Positions 31,723 through 43,316 of a DNA stretch of 64,000 nucleotides are shown one piece after another. The stretch is from Carnegiea gigantea (lineage: Eukaryota; Streptophyta; Magnoliopsida; Caryophyllales; Cactaceae). The translations under genes were made by a program, and so were the position numbers. The notes under the pieces were generated by a model, which saw only the letters and a list, made by a program, of their open reading frames with translations, ran no database searches and had not been told where the DNA came from. The first letter of the stretch is position 1. Every line of letters begins with the position of its first letter. The stretch is from assembly GCA_029747015.1 (NCBI GenBank), contig JAKOGI010002203.1, positions 1-64,000 on the forward strand, written 5' to 3'.

Positions 31723-32940
31723 GAAATATTGTGTATGGGAAGCAAGCAACCCACGAAGCTCATCGTGGCGCTCTTGGACAAAATCCCGAAGAGCGGCGTT
31801 CTCAGAAGTAACAAATGCTTGGAGGGAAACTTGCTCCACTTGAATGGATCTAAGGGTGTCTTGGATGTTAGAATAATCCGGGGGGTGATTGAGAGGATGA
31901 ACTAGGTCCCACCTGATTGGAATGAGAGGCTAGATGATGGGGTGCGGGTTGAATAACCTCCTCATCATGTGGTACCCAATAAAGGTTAGCCTGGTGAAGT
32001 AGAGTGGTTCGATCGACATTGGCAAGCGGCAAAACCCAGTCCCCATGGAAAATCTAACATAAACGACCGGCCTGAACTTTGCAAAAGTTCATAATCTTAA
32101 AAGCAGCTTGATCAAGCCACTCAGACCTGGAAACTCTATCCTCAGGATTGGGCTCAACTCCCAAAAATCCAGCAATAGTAGTCACAATCCCATCTATGAC
32201 TATCCTACCTTTAGTGCTAACAGCACTATGCAATTGCCTGGCTAAAATAGAACCTGGGTCAAGCTGAACACCATCAAGCATAAAGGACAACTTAGACAAT
32301 CTCGCGGCATTTAGACTATCATCCAGAGCAAAAAGGAAACAAGCCAAAATACGTTGAGCTACTCTAATACAAGAGTGTCTAATATGTGTCCATTTTGACG
32401 AACTGGTACTGTACCTAACACTCCTCAAAAGTTCACCCCAAAATGCATTTCAGTTGAATTTGCGGGGGACTTGGCGGTTCAATAAATCCATGCTAGGTCG
32501 AAAACTGAAAATACTGTTGAAGGTACCTAAGTTTAGATCATACAATTGACCCTGCAAATAAAACAATATATATTCAGGTTGACATTAAGGCCCTCTAGTG
32601 ACCTCGACATGGAGTGTACTTAAAAATTCTAGGGTCAGGTCCCGATATTTACGCTCTTTGAGTTCTAAAAAGTGTCCCATACCACCTCTTGCAAACAACC
32701 ATCTAATATCATCTAACATTCCCAATCGACCTAACAAATCCTCATCATAATGCCTAGTTGCTACAATTATACGTTCATTCAAACAGTTGTATCAAGCAAC
32801 ATGATCTGGATGTGTCAAACCAAGAAGGTGAGGAATGTTACCTCTAGTATGCACAGTTCAGGATATCCTTTGACGTTGAGGTGGTGCTTGACTTGAAGAT
32901 CGAACCTCCTTGGTGCTCCTTTGTCTCTTAGTTGGTGCCA
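31723..32940 (-). pseudogene. Athila-type ORF1/env-like protein, several stops
   Basis: Start ATG 32940 (MAPTKRQRSTKEVRSSSQ). Recognisable blocks: NERIIVATRHYDEDLLGRLG and RWLFARGGMGHFLELKER (32780-32640), then SSKWTHIRHSCIRVAQRIL and LSKLSFMLDGVQLDPGSIL (32400-32230), matching the protein family found in the 3' part of Athila elements (often called ATHILA ORF-1, sometimes env-like). The end is a coiled-coil-like stretch and LLASHTQYF with a stop near 31723. Stops near 32860, 32790, 32584, 32460 and 32050 break it. Function not established in the family. Confidence 0.7.
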
Positions 32941-33607
32941 TTATTGCAAAAACCAAATCTAAAACCTAAATAAGAAAATTTAAAGAAGAAAATGAAGAAA
33001 TTTAGTAAAAAAAGATGAAAAAGATGAAAGAAAAGAATGGGTACGGTGGATAAGATGAGTTTGAAGAAAAAGAAGAAGAATGAGATGGAATTAATAAAGA
33101 AAGATGAAAGACTAAGTGAAAGGGGATGATTTTGGGTGAAATTGAGTGAAAATGGTGAAGAAATAAGAAAGATTGAAGGTGTGAGGCATGGAGAGTTTAG
33201 AGAGAGAAAATGGAGGCAGAGAGAGAGAGTGTGTCGAGAGGTTAAAGATGAAGTATGAGGGAGGTGAGTAGGCACCACGTTCAAAAACCTAGACCGCGGG
33301 CCGTAGCAGTACACCACGGACCATGGGACTCACCATGATCTGACCATGGTGCCTGCTGGTCCTCTATTTTTTAAATATTTTTTTCGATTTTCCTGGGTGG
33401 CACCCCACGGCTGTAGTTCTGGGATCTGGCTGTGGTGACTAACATTTTATTCATATATTCTTTTTTTGTTCACTTACTTTTTTTTTCGACATACTAGAAA
33501 AATAGCAAAAAGAAAAGCTAAGGAAAAAAAAAGGAAAAAGAGCTTGGATTGCCTCCTAAGAAGTGCTGTTTTAAGGTCAAGAGCTTAACCCTTCTTCTAT
33601 GCTTGGC
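32941..33607 (-). other. Athila non-coding spacer between pol remnant and ORF1
   Basis: On the minus strand the block TAGGAGGCAATCCAAG (about 33563-33548) follows GCACTTCT; a GGAGGCAA(C/T)CCAAG sequence at this place is typical of Athila/Tat elements. At 33293-33360 it holds GC-rich dyads like those in the LTRs (CACGGACCATGG, CCATGATCTGACCATGG). The long antisense-of-leader frame at 33317-32928 is low-complexity S/F/L and not supported. Confidence 0.6.
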
Positions 33608-34094
33608 CTAGATCAGATAGTTTATAGACATTGACTTTATTCGGGACCACAAGTCAAACTTCTTCAGTCGAAGGTACCACCGTAAAATTTCGAGTTGAAG
33701 GTCCTTCGTTTTTATGACACAATTCCAAAGTGCATTATCCGCGTATAAAACAAAGCGCACTTGTGCCTTATCAGGCAGGTCGCTATCAACTTGTTTAACC
33801 CCCAAATCAAAATCTGCATCAAATCCTTCTATAGACGGCATAGAGAGAACAGCTTGCGTGAACCTGCAATAGTTGCTCATGGGAGACTCGTTAGGCACAG
33901 GGACCTCAACCTCGGGCATGTTAGGTGGCATAGGAGTAGCAAATTTCACTTTAACATACCGTTGGTCAAGATTCTTATAAGAAATCCAGTCATAATCAGG
34001 AGGATCATCACAATTCAAGACATCCTCCATATCAACTTCAGGGAAAAGGGGTAATGCATCCAATAAAGAAGAACTAGGGGAAACCACGTCTTCC
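33608..34094 (-). pseudogene. Athila post-protease segment, C-terminal end of truncated polyprotein
   Basis: Continues the frame of 58096-57741 across the Sirevirus insertion (SSSLLDALPLFPEVDMEDVL). It ends in LRWYLRLKKFDLWSRIKSM and a stop, where a complete Athila would carry RT, RNase H and integrase. The expected RT motifs are absent, so pol has been deleted between the protease and the end of the polyprotein. The first base next to the Sirevirus is in the CTTCC duplication (34090-34094). Confidence 0.7.
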
Positions 34095-35677
34095 TGTTGA
34101 GTTATTATATTTAGTTTTGATGATGACAAATCCAAGTGTAAAAATTTGTCCAAGTAATGTTGCTCCAAGGACGATCTCTAAACAGGCCTAACTGGTGTTT
34201 GTGATCTTTATTGTATTAACTAGTTTGCTACATATGAGAACAAGTCTTCAAAACAGGTTTTACTTGGTGATTCTATATTAAGTCAAGAACACCACCTCGA
34301 CAGTTGATTGTAAGGCATGTTCCTGAACTCTAGCAATGCAAAGAACAAACAAGGTGGCCTTGGTGTTCACAGCAGCTCTACAAATCTTGGACAAGATGAC
34401 TGGTTCAAAACAAGAAGTCTTGGGTATATAGGTTTTATTTATTTAGACTCTTGTTAATATGCCAATATTGAAAACGTCATTTTAAACACCTCTTGAATCG
34501 GTATTTGCGCTAAGTGCTTCAGAACACCAGTTGCGAACAACCCTGCAAACAGGGTGCCTAGGGTGTTTCTGAACTGAAGTGGCCATACCCGGTTATCTTT
34601 GAAAATTCATTTCGGTTGGCCAAGATCTCCAGAATACTTTCTTTAAATTCCAAGATTGCTATTTTTCTGGAAAGGATATTTCTTGAAAATATTATGGGAG
34701 ATTTGCGAAAATAGGTTTTGGGAGATTTGCCAAAACTAAAAGATTCCCTTTGCCTATATTTTCGGATATGATAAAATTTCAAAAGCTGAAGATTTCTGGT
34801 TGTCATTTGAATCTTCTTCACGGCTATGGGAAGATAAGGGTTATCTCTTAAGATAACAAATCCCTTATATTTTGGGAAAAATTTATCACTAGCCGTTGGG
34901 GAGTATTTCTTGCTTGAAAATCGTTTTCCATACTTAGCTGATTCTTTCACCTCTCCTTGTTTTTGACCGTTGGATTTTGTGTTTAAAATCTCAGCATTTC
35001 ACTCCCATTTGCATAGAGGAGAAAAGACGAGAAACATACACAACATACGCAAAAAAGGAAAATTTCAAAAGTGGTTTTTCTAGTGAGAAGAATTTTTCGA
35101 GTTACGCTTGAGAAAAGAAAAATCGAGACAAGTTGTGTTTAAACTGAGCTTTCAAGATATTGGCATACTAGGACCTCATTGTACCTTACATCTGCTTAAA
35201 TCAGAAGCACCCCCGTAAGGTGTTTTGTAACCCTGATCTTGGATCAGAAAAGTGAGTGAGTGGTCCTCAGTCGTGTGGACTTTGGACGTGTCCAATCTGG
35301 TGAGATTTGGACGTGGTGTAACCCTTCTTAGAGAAGAAGGTTACGTGGTTGCAAGTTGTAACAAGGTGTGTTACATTTGTACGTGTGAAGCCCGTTAGTG
35401 AAAGTGGTTAAATCCTACACGAGGTAGGTCGTGGTTTTTCACACCTCAGTTGGGCTAGAGGTGTTTTCCACGGAAAAATTGTGTGTGTGCTTTATTTTCC
35501 GCATTTATCTTCGTGATTTTCGCATTTGCAATATTTGAGAACACCCCCTGCAAACAAGTCACTAGGGTGTTTGTCATCTGAGAATAACCTCTGTGAGGGT
35601 GTTTGTTATTTACAACGCGAAAATCAGACACCACAATTCACCCCCCCTCTTGTGGTTGTATACTCACGAATTTAACA
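34095..35677 (+). repeat. Sirevirus 5' LTR
   Basis: 1583 bp. Possible TATA box TATATA at 34425-34430. The end carries several CACCCC/GGGTGTTT-like pairs (for example 35543-35612). Nine bases shorter than the 3' LTR near 34345-34350, where AACCCCAGC is missing. A 130-codon antisense frame (34950-34558) exists in both LTRs. Confidence 0.92.
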
Positions 35678-35678
35678 A

Positions 35679-35692
35679 GTGGTATCAGAGCA
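35679..35692 (+). promoter_or_regulatory. Sirevirus primer binding site
   Basis: GTGGTATCAGAGCAGG directly after the 5' LTR; complementary to initiator tRNA-Met, the usual Copia primer. Confidence 0.9.
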
Positions 35693-35733
35693 GGTTCTCC
35701 TACAAAAGGTTAACACCTTGAGAGATTCTGAAG

Positions 35734-35835
35734 ATGAGTACTCCACAAGGAATTCTTGAAGGACAATCCATTACTCGCCCTCCTTACTTCAATGGCCAAC
35801 ACTATAGTTGGTGGAAGAATAGGATGGAGAACTAT
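35734..35835 (+). pseudogene. Sirevirus gag, first 34 codons (split by insertion)
   Basis: Start ATG 35734. Contains ITRPPYFNGQHYSWWKNRME, the characteristic Copia gag N-terminal block. Interrupted at 35835 by the Tekay element with an ACTAT duplication (35831-35835); the protein continues at 48619. Confidence 0.88.
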
Positions 35836-38800
35836 TGTAAGGGCCATGCTTTCGTGCTATCACCGACTAACTGTTTAGTTGCTGATTTGACCAGTTACTT
35901 TTAATTTGTTATCCGACGAAAGTATTAAATCGACCGTGTGAGTTGTTAACGACTAGTTTCAATAAAAGGGGCGATTATTTGACTAATATTATCATTGACG
36001 CTACTTATTTATAAAACATTTGAATCTATGCTAAACCCAGTTTTTAAAATCGTTTTTCGTTTTACTTGGCAGTTTCCCAAAGTTTAAACCAAAATGTACA
36101 TGGTAGGTCGTTCAATTTGAGTTTAACCTAACTATTAGCGAGTACGGATCAAAATTTAGCTGTATGTTGTTAGTTTAACCCAAAAAAAAAAAAAAAAAAG
36201 GATTGAAAAGGGGGACTGAAGTCGGGGGACCCCGACCCCCCTCCTCTCGCACCTCGCTCTCTCTCTCTGCTACGCTCTCTCTCTCTCTCTCGCGGGCCAC
36301 CGGTCGCCGCCTGGCGTCACCGCCGGCCGTCACGTGTCGCCGGCGAGAGGAGGAGCTGTCTGGCCTCACCCACGCGTCGCCAGCCACCCAACCACTGCCT
36401 GTTTTCCTTCCCCCACGTCACACGAACGAGTCAGCTCTCCAACCACGCGTCTAACACCTAAAAACCACCGCCCACGTGCCGGATTCCGGCGAGCCACTGC
36501 CCACTCCACCTCCTCTATAAATCTGGGGGTCGAATTCGACCCCAGACAACCCCAAATCGCGACCAAATCAAAGCTAGGGTTTCGGTTCTGGGTGTAGCTG
36601 AACCAAGGACGAATTCAAAAGGGTTTGGGCGTGAATTACTGCCAATTGAGTGGGTAATTAAGCACTTTCAGGTGAGTGAACATCCTCTCCTAAGCTGCTG
36701 CTGTTATTTTAAGTATGAATTCAGTAGAATGATGTTGCATGTCAGATTAAGGTTAGCTCAAGTAGTTAGAAATGTCAGAGATTGATTGAAAATGTGATGC
36801 CTGGTAATTTCAAGCCTATTTATGCACGCCCAAACCGCACAAACATACCTTGCTCACTGCCGTCAGTATGCATGTTTTGAAACAGTAAATTTTCAGCTTA
36901 GAAATGCACAGGAATTGTTATAGGCTGTAACCGTACTTTCAATAATACCTGAATTGATGCATGTGCAAACTCGCTGCCTGATAATAACTCGAATCATGTT
37001 ATGCTAAAACGACTTAAATAGGCTTGAAATGTAATTCCGAGGCAATGAATGACTCTTCGAATCGATACGTGTTAAATCGCGCTTGAAAAATGACTTTAAA
37101 ATGAATTATGCCTAATTAATGAGTTATAGTTTAAAACGGAATTAAAATCGAAGTTAATTTAACGTATTTAGCTTCGATTCAAGTTAGTGAGTTATAGTTT
37201 AAAACGGAATTAAAATCGAAGTTAATTTAACGTATTTAGCTTCGATTCAAGTTAATGAGTTATAGTTTAAAACGGAATTAAAATCGAAGTTAATTTAACG
37301 TATTTAGCTTCGATTCAAGTTAATGAGTTATAGTTTAAAACGGAATTAAAATCGAAGTTAATTTAACGTATTTAGCTTCGATTCAAGTTAATGAGTTATA
37401 GTTTAAAACGGAATTAAAATCGAAGTTAATTTAACGTATTTAGCATCGATTCAAGTTATTTAGCTAATATATGAAAAGGGATTAAAAGCGAAGTTAGTAT
37501 AACGTGTCTAACTCCCATTCGAACTGAACTAGCTAATGTATTATGTGCAAACGAAATAAATTCGAACTCTTTGTAGTGCATTCATGCTTGGGGAAGTGGA
37601 TTCGAAATGCCACGTATATGTTTAGATTCGAATTATGTTTGATGTACTGAATGAAATATTGACGAATTATGAATAAATGTGGCTATATGCACGCTTGTTG
37701 TAACGCTTCGCTGAATGATGCTGGTTGCTCAGGTAAGGGCCTAAACTTCCCTCCCTTTTACATAAGCTAATATGATAAAATGTTGTGATCAATAAATCGA
37801 TGAATCGAGTTGGTAGTTGGATGGTTTGAGGAAAGAATTATGAGTGTTCGAGGTCTTGTGGTACGGTGCAAGTGAGGAGGGAGTCTGGGTTGTGAATTGA
37901 CCGCAATCGTGTGGATTGCGAGGCCATGTGTGGCTCATTGTGTTGAAATGATTACGAAGTGTTTAAATGTGATATGTGTATTCCCTTTTCCTTGTATGTT
38001 TAAAATGTAACATGTGTGTGGAAAGGTGATGTTTTAGCAAACGACTTTTCATGTGTTTTAAATGAATAATAGCCATGTCTAGTAACGAGCTATGGCCTAT
38101 TTTAGCTATTTAAATAGTGTTTGGGAGGAATCCCTAAAACGTTTTTAACAAAAAGGGAGATGGGAATTATATGTTGAATGATTTTATTGTTTGAAACTGA
38201 AAATTACTAGCCGTTATGCCCGATACGCTTTAAGTGGCTAAGATAATGTGCTGCGGACAATATGATATGATGTAATGTTAACCTAGGGGATAAGTCCGGA
38301 TAAACCTTAGAGGCCCTGACGAGGGCTAATGTAATGGTCCGATATGTTATATGTAGCCATCCCGGGAGTAAGAGCTTAAGCGTGAGCGTTAGGTCTCACT
38401 ATGGGGTCGAGAATAGTTCTCACCCAATCAGCACCCTGTAATGATCTTATGCTAGAAGTATTTTTGTATGAAGTTAAGAAAAGCAATTGGCCTTTGCCAT
38501 TTTATATGTTTTAAAGAAAAAGAATGTTTTATGGGCCCAAAGAGGCCGCATGGAATGAATATGAAATGCATACAAGGGTCGTTTTACGACGAATGCGAAA
38601 TGTAAACTCTTTCAAAAGATTGAGAACCTCAAGGTTATGAAATGCTTTCAAATGTTCAAAGAAAGTTTCATTGCAGATTTAAAGGAAAATGTTCTTAAAT
38701 ATGATGAATGTGGCTTCAAATAGAATATGTGACATGCTAGTGAATCGTGAAATGACATTCAAATGTGCCTAGTGAATACATAAGTCATGACTTGTCCGAT

Positions 38801-39432
38801 ATTTATGTTCTTCAACCTGTGTCCTATAATATGCTGCCTAATACCATGTTAGTAGTAGCTAATTGCTTGATAAGTGAATATTATGGGTATTAATGCTTGA
38901 AAAAGGTTTTGTTTTAAGGAGTGGAGGAACACTCACTGAGCATGTGGTGGCTCACTCCATTTCCTCTCCCCTTTTTCCCCCAGGTGAAGAATGAATGGAC
39001 CGCTAGTTGCTTCCGCTGATGTATCTATAATGTGAAGTTGTGAAGCCATCTGAAGTGATGTTTTGTTTTAAGAAAGTGCGTGCGTTGGTCATGTAGTGGC
39101 TCAAAGGCTCTGGCAGTATGAACCTATGTAAATCTTTTGTAATAAGTGTATGTAAAGGGCTTAAGCCCCACCACGAGTGTGTGACTCGCTGGTACTCCTA
39201 GTTATTTTGCATTTTGGTTTAAAAGTTCACAGGTACCCTGAACTTCGTAATGTAATTTTGGAAATTGTTGTAATTACAGACGGAACTCTGCCGGTTTCGT
39301 CCCAGGTTTTCCTAACCTAAGCTAAAGTTGGGTAAAAATTAAGAAGAAAGTTAAAAGAAGAAGAGCCTTAGGGGTCTCCCTCGGGGGATCCTGGCGGTGT
39401 GACATTCCTGAAAGGTAGTCGGGGGTGTTACA
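35836..39432 (+). repeat. Tekay 5' LTR
   Basis: TGTAAGGGCC...GGTGTTACA. A poly(A) run at 36181 is followed by a CT/GC-rich part (36220-36480) and TATA box TATAAAT at 36515-36521, so transcription should start near 36545. A 68-bp tandem array sits at 37121-37455. The GC-rich frames around 36175-36597 on both strands are chance frames. Confidence 0.93.
37121..37457 (+). repeat. 68-bp tandem repeat, five copies, in Tekay 5' LTR
   Basis: Copies start at 37121, 37189, 37257, 37325 and 37393, each beginning GAGTTATAGTTTAAAACGG and almost identical; the last is truncated and has GCATCG for GCTTCG. A more diverged copy-like stretch follows to about 37500. Located after the TATA box, so it lies in the transcribed leader. 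Confidence 0.95.
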
Positions 39433-39437
39433 TTGGG

Positions 39438-39450
39438 TGGTATCAGAGCC
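39438..39450 (+). promoter_or_regulatory. Tekay primer binding site
   Basis: TGGTATCAGAGCC, six bases after the LTR end (TTGGG spacer). Initiator tRNA-Met type. Confidence 0.92.
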
Positions 39451-39612
39451 ATACGTTGCATATGCATATAGATGTGACCTTAGGAGTGTCAATTTGTGAA
39501 ATTATGTGCCTTAAAGTGTTTACTTGAGCCTACTACGTGCTTACTTGCTTACTTGAGGACACGAACTAGAATATGGTTTAGGACTCCCATTCAAATGCGT
39601 GCTTCTTAGTTC

Positions 39613-40326
39613 ATGTCTAATCTCGTGTGGTGGTGTAGGATGGTGTTTAGCATTGATGATTTCGAGTACCTCCCATTCTGGCTGGCCGCGTGGAATGCGG
39701 TTTTCTTTTGGGAAGCAATGATTAGGAGTAACCAGAGGGGACCCTTACGGGTCACCCAAAACCACTGGACTTACAAGTTCATCCGAACGATGCCGTGCAC
39801 GGGAAGATGGGGCGAGGTCACCTCAATCCTCCGTCTATTTCATGTACGCAGGGGAGCTTATACTCCGTTTACTTTCCGGGGATTAGTGGATTTCCTGATG
39901 TTAGCAGAAGGACGGGTGGATTCCTTAGGAAGTACCCCCTTGGGAAGGAGCGATGTTGCCATGCAAATGATCAATACGGCTCTAATTGCTCCTGCTGCTA
40001 CCCAACAACTACCAATCACAATAGTAGAGAGAAATCAGATTGAACATCGTCAAATGAGACTTCTGTTCGCAGAAAACCCTCAGGCAAGACGATACAAGCG
40101 AGTAGCCGCTCTATGGGCACGTTGGATAGATTCCTTTGGTGCACAATACCCCCGGGGCTGGCAAGCCACGATGCTCAGAATGAGAGAACTGGTGGATGGA
40201 GCACCTGATGTGGAGTACTCCCCACCGTTTGTATTATGGGACCTACTAGCCCCAGTTGAGTCTGAGGGCTCGAATGATCCAACGGTAGATGATCCCCCTG
40301 AAGAGGGTTCCTCAGGTGGTAACTAG
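39613..40326 (+). CDS. Unrecognised 237-codon frame between primer site and gag
   Basis: Open frame in sense orientation, ATG at 39613, alternative ATG at 39640 (MVFSIDDFEYLPFW), ending TAG... after a glycine/serine-rich acidic tail (EGSSGGN) at 40326. Tryptophan-rich start (WLAAWNAVFFWEAM), a middle with RLFHVRRGAYTPFTFRGL, then a basic helical part (EHRQMRLLFAENPQARRYKR). No transmembrane segment, zinc motif or catalytic motif that I know. It is in a different frame from gag, with 290 bp between them. Plant chromoviruses normally have only a leader here; Ogre elements carry an extra ORF1 at this place, but I see no similarity I can name. It might be a captured gene piece or a real accessory protein. 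Confidence 0.55.
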   Translation: MSNLVWWCRMVFSIDDFEYLPFWLAAWNAVFFWEAMIRSNQRGPLRVTQNHWTYKFIRTMPCTGRWGEVTSILRLFHVRRGAYTPFTFRGLVDFLMLAEGRVDSLGSTPLGRSDVAMQMINTALIAPAATQQLPITIVERNQIEHRQMRLLFAENPQARRYKRVAALWARWIDSFGAQYPRGWQATMLRMRELVDGAPDVEYSPPFVLWDLLAPVESEGSNDPTVDDPPEEGSSGGN

Positions 40327-40619
40327 GGTGGTAATAGGGGCTATGTGTAGCCTGGAGTCGCCAATGTGTGCATTGTATTTAAATAAAACTTGATTAATGT
40401 GCGTTTGAAAATGAATAAACATGGGTGATACCCGATATTTCGTGATTCGTGAAAGCGCATTTTTTTTTTAGAAGTGATTCGTGCGACCAAAATAGGATCG
40501 CACGAATACTTAAAGCTCTGTACATTCTGTTTAATGTTGTACTATGTTTTTAAATGCTTTTGACAATCTATTTTTATGAATAAAAACTAAGCAACTTTGC
40601 ATAAACGACTGTGTAGCCA
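40327..40619 (+). other. Spacer between extra frame and Tekay gag
   Basis: AT-rich, with a near-palindromic pair around 40440-40505 (CGTGATTCGTGAAAGCGC ... GATTCGTGCGACC ... GGATCGCACGAATAC) that could form a stem. No frame. Confidence 0.5.
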
Positions 40620-41186
40620 ATGCCTCCACGAAGGGAACAGATGGCGGCACCAACCGCCTTGGAGATGATTTGTCAGTTTAATAAGTTGAGACCACCAAGG
40701 TTTAGTGGTGGAACAGATCCTCTTGCCTATGAGGAATGGCTAAGAAGGATGGAGAATTTGTTTGAAGTAATGGACTGCCCCGAAAATTTTAAAGTACGTC
40801 TGGCGACCCATCAGTTCGAAAAGGAAGCGGAATTCTGGTGGGGCACTGTCAAACCTCGAGCGGGTGAACCAGCTCTAACTTGGGAACAACTAAAAACTGT
40901 GATGGATGCTCAGTATTACCCACGAGATGTAAAGAGGGCAAAGGAACAAGAATTTCTACGGCTGAAACAAGGCCAAATGAGTGTGGTAGAATACGCGGCG
41001 AAGTTTAACGAGCTTAGTCGCTTTGCGCCTAATCAAGTCGCAACTGAAGAAATGAAGATGGACCACTTCGAGCAAGGTCTTAAAGGACCCATTAAGCGGA
41101 TGATAGCTGGGCATGTTTTCACCAGCTTCCAGGAGATGTACCAGAGGGCGGTGAAAATAGCCCGAGTCATAGCTGAAACCGAATAG
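40620..41186 (+). pseudogene. Tekay gag capsid part, ends at in-frame TAG
   Basis: Start ATG 40620 (MPPRREQMAAPTALEM). Ty3 capsid gag: PPRFSGGTDPLAYEEWLRR, then VRLATHQFEKEAEFWW, then QGQMSVVEYAAKFNELSRF and a FEQGLKGPIKRMIAGH helix. The frame stops at TAG 41184-41186 after IAETE. The same frame resumes at once and holds the two zinc knuckles, so the TAG splits capsid from nucleocapsid. A point mutation is the simplest reading; readthrough cannot be excluded. Confidence 0.88.
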
Positions 41187-43316
41187 GAAAGTCGTCAGAT
41201 TGGCCCAGCAAAAAGAAAGTTTAATCAAGGAGGGTCCAGTACCCAGGGAAGCAATAAGATCGGCAATTTCGACAACCGGGGAAAAGGAAAACAAGTTGTA
41301 CCAAGGCAGGCGCTGGAACCCTGCAACCAATGCGGGCGTATGCACTCTGGTCGGTGCCGATATGGCACACAAGAATGCTATGGGTGTGGATCTACGGACC
41401 ACAAAATTGCAAATTGCCCCAAAAAGGCGTGGAATCGGCAGAACAGTACACAAGGTTCAGGCACGGGGGCTAATCCAATTCCACAAAGAGGCCGACCTCC
41501 TGTGAATGCAACTTCAGAAGGCAAACGAGGTGGAAAAAGGCCGCAAGCAGGTGGCCGGGTGTTTAGCTTGGAAGGAGGTGAGGCGGAGGACCTCACTGCC
41601 ACCGTATCAGGTACCCTTTTTATTAAACATCTTTATGCTTATGTTTTATTTGATTCAGGTGCCACACATTCTTTTGTAAATCCTACCTTTGCAAGGAAAC
41701 TCGCTAGCAAGCCCAGTGAAATGGATGTACAATTATGTGTGACTACCCCCTTAGGGTCTGCTTACTATACCGACCTTGTCTTTAAGGACTGTGCTATTCA
41801 ATTGGAAGGGAGAACTCTCCCTGTAGACCTAATACAGCTGGATATACAAGGTTGGGATGTTATTCTAGGGATGGACTGGTTAATGAGACATAAAGTTACT
41901 ATTGACTGCGAGAGAAAACTGGTTACCTTCACGGCCTCCAATGGAGAAAGAGTAACCTTTAAGGGAAGTGGCCACCAAATAACCATTCCAACGGTATCTG
42001 CTATGCAAGCACTCAAAATGTTGAAGAAAGGATGTCAGGGCTATTGGTGTGCAATTGAGGTCGCAGAACTAAAGGAGCCGGACTTGAGTGAGATTCCGGT
42101 AGCGAGGGAATTTCCACAGGTGTTTCGAGAGGTATCGGGGCTACCGCCCGACAGAGAAATCGAATTCACCATTGAACTAGTGCCTGGAACCGCTCCAATA
42201 TCCAAGGCACCTTATCGAATGGCACCTGCGGAATTGGCGGAGTTGAAAACTCAGTTGCAAGAGCTACTAGATAAGGGGTTAATTCAGCCTAGTGTTTCAC
42301 CCTGGGGAGCACCAGTGAAGAAGAAAGATGGGAGTTTGAGGTTATGTATTGACTATCGAGAACTAAACAAGGTAACGGTTAAGAATAAATACCCACTCCC
42401 TCGAATTGATGACCTGCTTGATCAATTGGCTGGTGCTTCGGTGTTCTCGAAGATTGATTTGAGATCGGGGTACCATCAATTGAAGATCAAGAAGGGGGAC
42501 GTGCCTAAAACTGCTTTTCGCACTCGATATGGCCACTACGAGTTCTTGGTGTTACCGTTCGGACTAACAAACGCTCCTGCCTTCTTTATGGACTTGATGA
42601 ACAGAGTCCTTAGGCCCTTCCTAGATAAATTTATAGTGGTGTTCATCGATGATATCCTGGTATACTCCAAGACCAGGGAAGAGCATGCAAACCACTTGCG
42701 AATGGTGCTGAAAACCCTAGAGGAGCACAAATTATATGCCAAACTTAAAAAGTGTGAGTTCTGGTTAGAAAGGGTGCAATTTCTGGGACACATAGTGACC
42801 AAAGATGGCATCTCGGTGGATCCGGCAAAGGTAGAGGCCATTATAAACTGGCCAAGACCAACAAACGTCTCCGAAGTGCGAAGCTTTTTAGGTATAGCTG
42901 GCTACTATCGAAGGTTTGTAGAAGGATTTTCAAAACTAGCCTTACCTATTACCAAACTACTTCGGAAGGCCACTAAATTTGAATGGACCCCAGAGTGTGA
43001 AGATAGCTTTCAGGAGCTAAAGAAACGTTTGGTATCTGCACCAATATTGGCGATACCTGAAGGCAATGAAGGATTTGTAATCTACAGTGATGCGTCCAAG
43101 AAGGGACTGGGTTGTGTATTAATGCAGAAAGATAGAGTTATTGCTTATGCCTCTCGCCAATTGAAGCCCTACGAAGAGAATTATCCAACACATGACCTAG
43201 AATTGGCCGCGGTGGTATTTGCCTTGAAAATCTGGAGACATTACCTCTATGGAGTAAGGTGTGAAGTATACACTGACCACAAGAGCTTGAAATACATCTT
43301 TACTCAAAAGAGTTAA
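41187..43316 (+). pseudogene. Tekay nucleocapsid - protease - RT - RNase H
   Basis: Same frame as gag. Knuckles [12 protein letters not shown] and [14 protein letters not shown] (about 41315-41425). Protease [11 protein letters not shown] (about 41647-41680) and [13 protein letters not shown] from [15 protein letters not shown] (about 42215) through [30 protein letters not shown] and the polymerase site [10 protein letters not shown] (about 42640-42670). RNase [18 protein letters not shown] and [10 protein letters not shown]. The RT block SPWGAPV is followed directly by KKKDG; members usually have three more residues there, so nine bases seem lost. The frame ends at TAA 43314-43316 through a one-base loss in the A/G run at about 43307. 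Confidence 0.92.

Noticed and set aside
32928..33317. S/F/L-rich minus-strand frame
   Set aside because: Low-complexity translation of a TTTC-rich leader before the Athila ORF1 start.
34558..34950. Antisense 130-codon frame in the Sirevirus LTR, repeated at 56614-57006
   Set aside because: Its near identity in both LTRs follows from LTR identity. Antisense LTR proteins exist in some retroviruses, but I see no motif and no promoter evidence.
36175..36597. GC-rich frames on both strands in the Tekay LTR (repeated at 45358-45777)
   Set aside because: Overlapping frames in a CT/GC-rich promoter region upstream of and around the TATA box; different lengths in the two LTRs and low complexity.
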